DNA of 64,000 nucleotides, taken from positions 27,007,001-27,071,000 of the forward strand of contig CATNEN010000038.1 in NCBI GenBank assembly GCA_950097015.1, given 5' to 3'. The position numbers were made by a program, and so were the translations under genes. Below, piece by piece: positions 55,940 to 64,000 of the stretch. Numbering within the stretch: the first letter of the stretch is position 1; every line of letters starts with the position of its first letter. Origin of the DNA: Macrostomum hystrix (lineage: Eukaryota; Platyhelminthes; Macrostomidae). Below the pieces are notes generated by a model. The model was not told where the DNA came from and searched no databases. It was given only the letters and a program-made list of their open reading frames with translations.

Positions 55940-58690
55940 CCTTCATTCCAGATGTACTTTGTTCATTCCGGATCTACTTTGTTCATTCCAGATCTACTTT
56001 GTTCATTATAGATCTACTTTGTTCATTCCAGATCTACTTTGTTCATTCCAGATCTACTTTGTTCATTCCAGATCTACTTTGTTCATTCCAGATCTACTTT
56101 TTCATTCCAGATGTACTTTGTTCATTCCAGATGTACTTTGTTCATTCCAGATCTACTTATAGATCTACTTTGTTCATTACAGATCTACTTCCTTCATTCC
56201 AGATCTACTTTGTTCATTCCAGATCTACTTATAGATCTACTTTGTTCATTACAGATCTACTTCCTTCATTCCAGATCTACTTTGTTCATTCCAGATCTAC
56301 TTTGTTCATTCCAGATCTACTTTGTTCATTATAGATCTACTTTGTTCATTCCAGATCTACTTTGTTCATTCCAGATCTACTTATAGATCTACTTTGTTTA
56401 TTACAGATCTACTTCCTTCATTCCGGATCTACTTATAGATCTACTTTGTTCTTTACAGATCTACTTCCTTCATTCCGGATCTACTTTGTTCATTCCAGAT
56501 CTACTTTGTTTATTATAGAGCTACTTTGTTCATTATAGATCTACTTCCTTAATTACAGATCTACTTTGTTCATTCCAGATCTACTTATAGATCTACTTTG
56601 TTTATTACAGATCTACTTCCTTCATTCCGGATCTACTTATAGATCTACTTTGTTCATTATAGATCTACTTTGTTCATTATAGATCTACTTTGTTCATTAT
56701 AGATCTACTTTGTTCATTATAGATCTACTTTGTTCATTATAGATCTACTTTGTTCATTATAGATCTACTTCCTTAATTACAGATCTACTTTGTTCATTCC
56801 AGATCTACTTATAGATCTACTTTGTTTATTACAGATCTACTTCCTTCATTCCGGATCTACTTATAGATCTACTTTGTTCATTATAGATCTACTTTGTTCA
56901 TTATAGATCTACTTTGTTCATTATAGATCTACTTTGTTCATTATAGATCTACTTTGTTCATTATAGATCTACTTTGTTCATTATAGATCTACTTCCTTAA
57001 TTACAGATCTACTTTGTTCATTATAGATCTACTTTGTTCATTATAGATCTACTTTGTTCATTATAGATCTACTTTGTTCATTATAGATCTACTTTGTTCA
57101 TTATAGATCTACTTTGTTCATTATAGATCTACTTTGTTCATTATAGATCTACTTTGTTCATTATAGATCTACTTTGTTCATTATAGATCTACTTCCTTAA
57201 TTACAGATCTACTTTGTTCATTATAGATCTACTTTGTTCATTATAGATCTACTTTGTTCATTATAGATCTACTTTGTTCATTATAGATCTACTTTGTTCA
57301 ATATAGATCTACTTCCTTAATTACAGATCTACTTTGTTCATTATAGATCTACTTTGTTCATTATAGATCTACTTTGTTCATTATAGATCTACTTTGTTCA
57401 TTATAGATCTACTTTGTTCATTATAGATCTACTTTGTTCATTATAGATCTACTTTGTTCATTATAGATCTACTTTGTTCATTATAGATCTACTTTGTTCA
57501 TTATAGATCTACTTTGTTCATTATTGATCTACTTTGTTCATTATAGATCTACTTCCTTAATTACAGATCTACTTTGTTCATTATAGATCTACTTTGTTCA
57601 TTATAGATCTACTTTGTTCATTATAGATCTACTTCCTTAATTACAGATCTACTTTGTTCATTATAGATCTACTTTGTTCATAATAGATCTACTTTGTTCA
57701 TTATAGATCTACTTTGTTCATTATAGATCTACTTCCTTAATTACAGATCTACTTTGTTCATTATAGATCTACTTTGTTCATTATAGATCTACTTTGTTCA
57801 TTATAGATCTACTTTGTTCATTATAGATCTACTTTGTTCATTATAGATCTACTTTGTTCATTATAGATCTACTTTGTTCATTATAGATCTACTTTGTTCA
57901 TTATAGATCTACTTTGTTCATTATAGATCTACTTTGTTCATTATAGATCTACTTTGTTCATTATAGATCTACTTTGTTCAATATTGATCTACTTTGTTCA
58001 TTATAGATCTACTTCCTTAATTACAGATCTACTTTGTTCATTATAGATCTACTTTGTTCATTATAGATCTACTTTGTTCATTATAGATCTACTTCCTTAA
58101 TTACAGATCTACTTTGTTCATTATAGATCTACTTTGTTCATAATAGATCTACTTTGTTCATTATAGATCTACTTTGTTCATTATAGATCTACTTTGTTCA
58201 TTATAGATCTACTTTGTTCATTATAGATCTACTTTGTTCATTATTGATCTACTTTGTTCATTATAGATCTACTTTGTTCATTATAGATCTACTTTGTTCA
58301 TTATAGATCTACTTTGTTCATTATTGATCTACTTTGTTCATTATAGATCTACTTCCTTGATTACAGATCTACTTTGTTCATTATAGATCTACTTTGTTCA
58401 TTATAGATCTACTTTGTTCATTATAGATCTACTTCCTTAATTACAGATCTACTTTGTTCATTATAGATCTACTTTGTTCATAATAGATCTACTTTGTTCA
58501 TTATAGATCTACTTCCTTAATTACAGATCTACTTTGTTCATTATAGATCTACTTTGTTCATTATAGATCTACTTCCTTAATTACAGATCTACTTTGTTCA
58601 TTATAGATCTACTTTGTTCATTATAGATCTACTTCCTTAATTACAGATCTACTTATTTCATTCCAGATCTACTTTGTTCATTCCAGATCT
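55940..58690. repeat. 20-bp minisatellite, about 137 copies
   Basis: The core unit is ttatagatctactttgttca. The left part uses ttccagatctactttgttca. Variant units ttccttaattacagatctac recur at varying but repeated intervals, indicating block duplications. It is the longest array in the window and contains a BglII-type AGATCT in nearly every unit. Confidence 0.98.
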
Positions 58691-59280
58691 TTTGAAAAGA
58701 AGTAGTAGAAACAGGTCTACTTTTGGATCTAATTCGGTCGTAAAAGTAACTTTTAAAAGCGAAATGCATGTTTGATGCATACAACAGCACTTCAATTACA
58801 ATCAAAAGCAAATTTGTTTTCAATTTTAAACACGCGCTGTCTTCATAAAAATATTAAATCACGAACTTACAAAGTAGCGAGTGTGAAATACTGGTTATGA
58901 AATGTCAACACTAAATACGAAAATAGTAGACGACAATAAAACAAGCGTCACATATTCGGTCTTTCAGATTGACAGAAAACACTTAATGATCTATTTACAC
59001 TCTGCACATTAGCACACTTTGAACAGACAACGAGAAACATTAAATCAATAAGGAACAGTTTTGCTAATTGTTGTTGACAAATAAAACTATGCTTAGCTTT
59101 CGTTCTCAATCTTTTAATTAGATTAAATCAGTGTGCTAAAATTTAAGCAAAAATGTTTTAACCTCATATTTTTATTCATATTGAACTCTCTTATTAAATC
59201 TCATCCTCACTCAAATCTCGCATTTTATTATTAACCCTCATCTCACGCATCGATGAGAATAAATTTCAACATCGCTCAAC
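58690..59280. other. AT-rich interval, possible 3' end of the BK-beta-like gene
   Basis: Minus-strand AATAAA hexamers (TTTATT on plus) at 59171-59176 and near 59225 are the first polyadenylation candidates downstream of the stop at 59979. Confidence 0.4.
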
Positions 59281-59284
59281 CCTA

Positions 59285-59962
59285 AATCTCAGCCCCATCA
59301 CCGCCTCAAATCTCAGCCCATCACCGCCTCAAATCTCAGCCCATCACCGCCTCAAATCTCACCCCATCACCGCCTCAAATCTCACCCCATCACCGCCTCA
59401 AATCTCAGCCCATCACCGCCTCAAATCTCAGCCCATCACCGCCTCAAATCTTAGCCCCATCACCGCCTCAAATCTCAGCCCATCACCGCCTCAAATCTCA
59501 CCCCATCACCGCTTCAAATCTCAGCCCATCACCGCCTCAAATCTCAGCCCATCACCGCCTCAAATCTCAGCCCATCACCGCCTCAAATCTCAGCCCATCA
59601 CCGCCTCAAATCTCAGCCCATCACCGCCTCAAATCTCAGCCCATCACCGCCTCAAATCTCAGCCCCATCACCGCCTCAAATCTCACCCCGTCACTGCCTC
59701 AAATCTCAGCCCATCACCGCCTCAAATCTCACCCCATCACCGCCTCAAATCTCACCCCATCACCGCCTCAAATCTCACCCCATCACCGCCTCAAATCTCA
59801 GCCCCATCACCGCCTCAAATCTCAGCCCATCACCGCCTCAAATCTCAGCCCATCACCGCCTCAAATCTCAGCCCATCACCGCCTCAAATCTCAGCCCATC
59901 ACCGCCTCAAATCTCACCCCATCACCGCCTCAAATCTCAGCCCCTTATCACTATCCTAAATC
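59285..59962. repeat. 23-bp minisatellite, about 29 copies
   Basis: Units contain aaatctcagcccatcaccgc plus ctc, with a subset cacccc or gcccc. It begins about 20 bp after the stop codon of the minus-strand BK-beta-like gene and may be transcribed in its 3' UTR. Confidence 0.96.
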
Positions 59963-59978
59963 TCAGCCCATCACCGCA

Positions 59979-60293
59979 CTAAGCAATGACAGTTTTATCC
60001 TGAGTCCAGACGGTGCATCCGGCGCACCTGTAGGTTGCGGCCAACAGCAATGCTCCGACAATGACGGCAGCCGCTGGCCAAGCGATGCAGTGCTCAACCT
60101 GCCGCCTGGTATAGATCAGATGGAGCAGCACCGGCAGCTGGCCAGTGCGAGCCGCCGCGTCTCCTGCTTGAACAGGTCGATAAAAGCAGGCGAATGTGCG
60201 GTTTCGCCTGATGGTCCGGATGAACCGGCGCGTCATCTCGGCGTTCTCGCTGGCCTGCGACAGGCAGGGCGCCGTGCTGCACTGGTAGTTGCG
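59979..60293 (-). CDS. BK-beta-like exon 2: second half of the loop, TM2, stop
   Basis: One hundred and four codons from RNYQCSTAPCLSQASEN to DKTVIA and a TAG at 59981-59979. The acceptor is tctcacag. It contains TFACFYRP and the CIAWPAAAVIVGALLLAATY membrane segment. Confidence 0.87.
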   Translation of the reverse strand, partial: RNYQCSTAPCLSQASENAEMTRRFIRTIRRNRTFACFYRPVQAGDAAARTGQLPVLLHLIYTRRQVEHCIAWPAAAVIVGALLLAATYRCAGCTVWTQDKTVIA

Positions 60294-61601
60294 CTGTGAG
60301 AAACGAGATTAGGACAGTGTCTAACATATTTCTATCAGTGTCTAACAGGCTTCTATCCATGTCTAACAGGTTTCTTACTGTGTCTAACAGGTTTCTATCC
60401 GTGTCTAACAGGTTTCTTATTGTGTCTAACAGGTTTCAATCAGTGTCTGACATATTTCTAACAGTGTCTAACATGTGTCTAACATGTGTCCAACAGTGTC
60501 TAACATGTGTCCAACAGTGTCTAACATGTTTCTGACAGTGTCTAACATGCTCCTTACATATTTATTACAGTATCTAACAAGACTTAAAATCTCTAGCATG
60601 TTTCAGAAAGAGTCTAAAAGACATCTATCCGTGTCTAAAATATTTCTAAAAGTGTCTAACAGGGTTCTATCCGTGTCTAACAGGCTTCTTACAGTGTCTA
60701 ATATGTTTCTTACTGTGTCTAACAGGTTTCTATCCGTGTCTAACATGTGTCTAACATGTGTCTAACATGTGTCTAACATGTGTCTAACAGTGTTTAACAG
60801 GTTTCAATCAGTGTGTAACAGGTTTCAATCAGTGTCTTCGATTCTAGCTACAACTTCTGCTTCGATTCTAGCTACAGCTCCTGCTTCGATTCTAGCTACA
60901 GCTCCTGCTTCGATTCTAGCTACAGCTCCTGCTTCGATTCTAGCTACAGCTCCTGCTTCGATTCTAGCTACAGCTCCTGCTTCGATTCTAGCTACAGCTC
61001 CTGCTTCGACTAAAAATCTCTAACAGGTTTCTGAAAGAGTCTAAAATATATCTTTCCGTGTCTAAAATTTTTCTAAAAGTGTCTAAAAGGTGTCTATCTT
61101 TGTCTGAAATATTTCTAAAGCTGTCTAAAAGATTTCTAACATTTTCTTACTGATTTCTAATTCAGTATCTAACACTTATTTCATATTCACTAGGAACTAT
61201 CAGTTAGACATTTCTTAAACAAATAATAAACCAGTGCATATCCAATCAAGCTTTGGCAGACTCACCGAGTCATCGTGCCTATCAACAAAGGTGATGAAGT
61301 GTTCGTACAATAGGCCGGGTCTCTCCTGGCCGCTAACATTCACGCTGATGCCATAGCAGGGGAACATGCTCTTGTCCTTGCTGCAGCGGCTTTCGCAGTG
61401 CTGATTTCCTAGAAACGTCTCAGAAACGTAAGAACACCTGGCCGGCACAAATCTACTCTCGTTAGCGTAGGGATAAATGATTAGCTTCGCTAGGATAATA
61501 CCGACGATGATTCCGCAGACAATTAGAGTTATGCAGGCCAGGAAAATCAATTTTGCCAAGCCGAAAATGTTGCAGAGTCTGTGACAACGCTTCAGTGCCA
61601 T
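59979..61601 (-). CDS. BK-channel beta/KCNMB-like auxiliary subunit, two coding exons (216 residues)
   Basis: Exons 61601-61266 and 60293-59979 join in phase 0. The protein has a short cytosolic N-terminus, TM1 at about 14-43, an extracellular loop with cysteines at 56, 69, 73, 82, 117, 122 and 148 and N-glycosylation sequons at 47, 88 and 143, then TM2 at about 182-200 and a short tail. This two-pass layout, the loop cysteines, FPC, FACFY near the loop end and HCIAWP entering TM2 all match KCNMB family members (FPC, FSCFY, HCLFWP). Length is also right (vertebrate members about 190-280). Beta subunits tune calcium sensitivity and gating of Slo1 potassium channels. The distantly related insect TipE family is the main alternative. 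It lies tail-to-tail with RIM-BP. Confidence 0.8.
60310..60835. repeat. About 21-bp degenerate minisatellite (GTGTCTAACAGGTTTC)
   Basis: Units gtgtctaacaggtttctatc with many changes, in the intron of the BK-beta-like gene. Scattered related units continue at 61015-61190 after an inserted 24-bp array. The shared tgtctaacagg echoes the second half of the 35410-36322 array. Confidence 0.9.
60836..61012. repeat. 24-bp minisatellite, 7 copies, nested in another array
   Basis: Units ttcgattctagctacagctc plus ctgc, abruptly embedded in the 21-bp array within the BK-beta-like intron. Same family as 61838-63022 and, inverted, 37051-39062. Confidence 0.96.
61266..61601 (-). CDS. BK-beta-like exon 1: TM1 and first half of the loop
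   Basis: One hundred and twelve codons from MALKRCHRLCNIFGLAK to FVDRHDDS. The ATG context gccATGg is strong. An acceptor-like ccagcag just upstream (exon edge 61610) suggests a separate 5' UTR exon. The donor is gtgagt at 61265-61260. Confidence 0.85.
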
Positions 61602-61837
61602 GGCTGGTGCCTGCTGGTTTAAAAACGTGATTTTTTAATGAAAAAATTGATTTTACTGATAACCTGTGCTGTCATTTTGGTTCTATTCCGACAGAAATGT
61701 CGAGGACAATTATCAGACCATAATTTTTTTTTAAGATTCCCGTCATTTTTGATGCAATTCCGGGTCCTTTTGGTGCGATTCCGGGTCATTTTGGTTCGAT
61801 TCCAAGTCATGGTAAGATACGATTTTGGGAAATTTTG

Positions 61838-63022
61838 GTTTGATTCTAGCTACATCTCCTGCTTCGATTCTAGCTACAACTCATGCTTCGATTCTAACTA
61901 CAACTCCTGCTTCGATTCTAACTAAATCTCCTGCTTCGATTCTAGCTACAACTCATGCTTCGATTCTAGCTACAACTCCTGCTTCGATTCTAGCTACATC
62001 TCCTGCTTCGATTCTAACTACAACTCCTGCTTCGATTCTAACTAAATCTCCTGCTTCGATTCTAACTAAAACTCCTGCTTCGATTCTAACTACATCTCCT
62101 GCTTCGATTCTAACTACAACTCCTGCTTCGATTCTAGCTACATCTCCTGCTTCGATTCTAGCTACAACTCCTGCTTCGATTCTAGCTAAATCTCCTGCTT
62201 CGATTCTAGCAACAGCTCCTGCTTCGATTCTAGCTACAACTCCTGCTTCGATTCTAGCAACAACTCCTGCTTCGATTCTAGCTACAACTCCTGCTTCGAT
62301 TCTAGCTACATCTCCTGCTTTGATTTTAGCTACAACTCCTGCTTCGATTCTAACTACATCTCCTGCTTCGATTCTAACTACAACTCCTGCTTCGATTCTA
62401 ACTAAATCTCCTGCTTCGATTCTAACTAAAACTCCTGCTTCGATTCTAACTACATCTCCTGCTTGGATTCTAACTACAACTCCTGCTTCGATTCTAGCTA
62501 CATCTCCTGCTTCGATTCTAGCTACAACTCCTGCTTCGATTCTAGCTAAATCTCCTGCTTCGATTCTAGCAACAGCTCCTGCTTCGATTCTAGCTACAAC
62601 TCCTGCTTCGATTCTAGCAACAACTCCTGCTTCGATTCTAGCTACAACTCCTGCTTCGATTCTAGCTACATCTCCTGCTTTGATTTTAGCTACAACTCCT
62701 GCTTCGATTCTAACTACATCTCCTGCTTCGATTCTAACTACAACTCCTGCTTCGATTCTAACTAAATCTCCTGCTTCGATTCTAACTAAAACTCCTGCTT
62801 CGATTCTAACTACATCTCCTGCTTGGATTCTAACTACAACTCCTGCTTCGATTCTAGCTACATCTCCTGCTTCGATTCTAGCTACAACTCCTGCTTCGAT
62901 TCTAGCTAAATCTCCTGCTTCGATTCTAGCAACAGCTCCTGCTTCGATTCTAGCTACAACTCCTGCTTGGATTCTAGCTACAACTCCTGCTTCGATTCTA
63001 GCTACAACTCCAGCTTCGATTC
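61838..63022. repeat. 24-bp minisatellite, about 49 copies, with a 360-bp higher-order repeat
   Basis: Units ttcgattctagctacaactc plus ctgc, with taactaca, tagctaaat and gcttgg variants. The variant order repeats every 15 units (360 bp): 62101-62460, 62461-62820 and 62821 onward are nearly identical. A 400-codon plus-strand frame through it (ASILATTP period) is an artefact of the unit length. Confidence 0.97.
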
Positions 63023-63655
63023 AAATACATAAATAAAATTAATCGGCAGAAGCCTTTAAAAAGGCTTAAAAATTCTATCAGAACCCGATGTTCTTGTAGT
63101 ATATTTCTCTTCCTTCCCTATAAAAAATAGAATTAGAAGATTCGTTTGGGCAAACTAGCAGTTTTGAAGAGCGAGTGGACTGATGGAGAGCCCATTCAGT
63201 TCGCCTCATTTCGGTCTACATCGAGCTTCTCGCAATCTCGCAAAGCGGAAAAATAACGACAAGCAAAAAAACTGCTGAGCAAGTTTTTCCCTCTCTGAGA
63301 TCCCCAGCAATCTCACCTCTGCATTATCTGCCAGCTTTTTTCTTTTCGACTCAACATCCCATTACCCAATCTTGAGGACTCCTGGGCGCGATCCACTTAC
63401 GGAAGCTGAGAACACTCTGAAAACTTCTTGACCCATCCGGTTTAATGTGCCACTCATTTCATCTCAGATTGAACATTTGCCTACCGAATTCGGCCCGTAA
63501 GTGTTTTAGAGTACATTCACTCTATTTTACTGTGAATACTATATGATTTTTCTGGTTGTCCTCAGAATTATATAGAATCTTTCTTTACTATACCCATGCA
63601 GCCTATAATGCAGCACTAGAATTTTTAGATTTTGGCGAAACAAAACTTTTTTAGA
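63023..63655. other. Unique-looking interval near the right edge
   Basis: No gene was recognised. It may hold the promoter or 5' UTR of the BK-beta-like gene, but no TATA or splice signals could be assigned with confidence. Confidence 0.4.
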
Positions 63656-64000
63656 GCTCATCTGGATGACAGGTGAGAGCTCATACATCTGGATGACAGG
63701 TGAGAGCTCATACATCTGGATGACAGGTGAGAGCTCATACATCTGGATGACAGGTGAGAGCTCATACATCTGGATGACAGGTGAGAGCTCATACATCTGG
63801 ATGACAGGTGAGAGCTCATACATCTGGATGACAGGTGAGGGCTCATACATCTGGATGACAGGTGAGAGCTCATACATCTGCATGACAGGTGAGAGCTCAT
63901 ACATCTGGATGACAGGTGAGAGCTCATACATCTGGATGACAGGTGAGAGCTCATACATCTGCATGACAGGTGAGAGCTCATACATCTGGATGACAGGTGA
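63655..64000. repeat. 27-bp minisatellite, at least 12 copies, continues past window
   Basis: Units ctcatacatctggatgacag plus gtgagag, almost identical. The array is cut by the right window edge, so its true length is unknown. Confidence 0.97.

Noticed and set aside
61825-63036. Plus-strand 403-codon frame with ASILATTP repeats
   Set aside because: Same cause: a 24-bp tandem array, with no start context, splice structure or non-repetitive coding sequence.

Overview
This is animal nuclear DNA, not bacterial. The genes are split into exons with GT/AG borders, GC-rich exons sit in AT-rich introns, and there are tRNA-derived SINEs and a PIF/Harbinger transposon. The proteins are bilaterian: a 24-repeat ankyrin, a RIM-binding protein (RIM-BP) and a BK-channel beta-type subunit. 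I favour an invertebrate, possibly a lophotrochozoan or flatworm-like animal, but nothing here fixes the species. About a third of the window is minisatellite (unit lengths about 14-62 bp, many 20-29 bp), with an array in most large introns and intergenic gaps.

Layout. (1) 1-14806, minus strand: the membrane-binding (ANK-repeat) half of an ankyrin gene, seven exons all joined in phase 0. The ZU5/death-domain half lies beyond the left edge and the 5' end is not resolved. An extra ATG exon (12112-12432) could give an alternative N-terminus. Introns hold minisatellites, a Nin-like SINE, a tRNA-SINE, and another copy of that SINE split by a decayed Harbinger element. (2) 14807-30875: upstream or intergenic DNA with more arrays, a GC-rich block at 26.2-27.3 kb (promoter or LTR remnant), a full-length SINE with perfect target-site duplications, and a small gene (28935-29171, minus) for a secreted, knottin-like cysteine-rich peptide. 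(3) 30876-53151, plus strand: a RIM-BP gene of about 21-23 exons encoding an N-terminal coiled coil, SH3-I, three FN3 domains, SH3-II and SH3-III. Between FN3-III and SH3-II lies a 2.4-kb open exon encoding five and a half unrecognised 100-127-residue repeats and an amphipathic helix; it fits the reading frame as an alternative last exon. (4) 53152-64000: large arrays and, on the minus strand, a two-exon gene (59979-61601) for a two-pass BK-beta/KCNMB-like subunit.

How they fit together. Ankyrin, RIM-BP and a BK auxiliary subunit all organise excitable-membrane channels. RIM-BP links presynaptic calcium channels to release sites and has been reported to recruit BK channels there, so the tail-to-tail neighbourhood of RIM-BP and a BK-beta-like gene is notable, though it may be chance. 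The best candidates for something undescribed are the repeat-plus-helix RIM-BP exon, the alternative ankyrin N-terminus, the cysteine-rich peptide, and a 24-bp minisatellite family present at three places.
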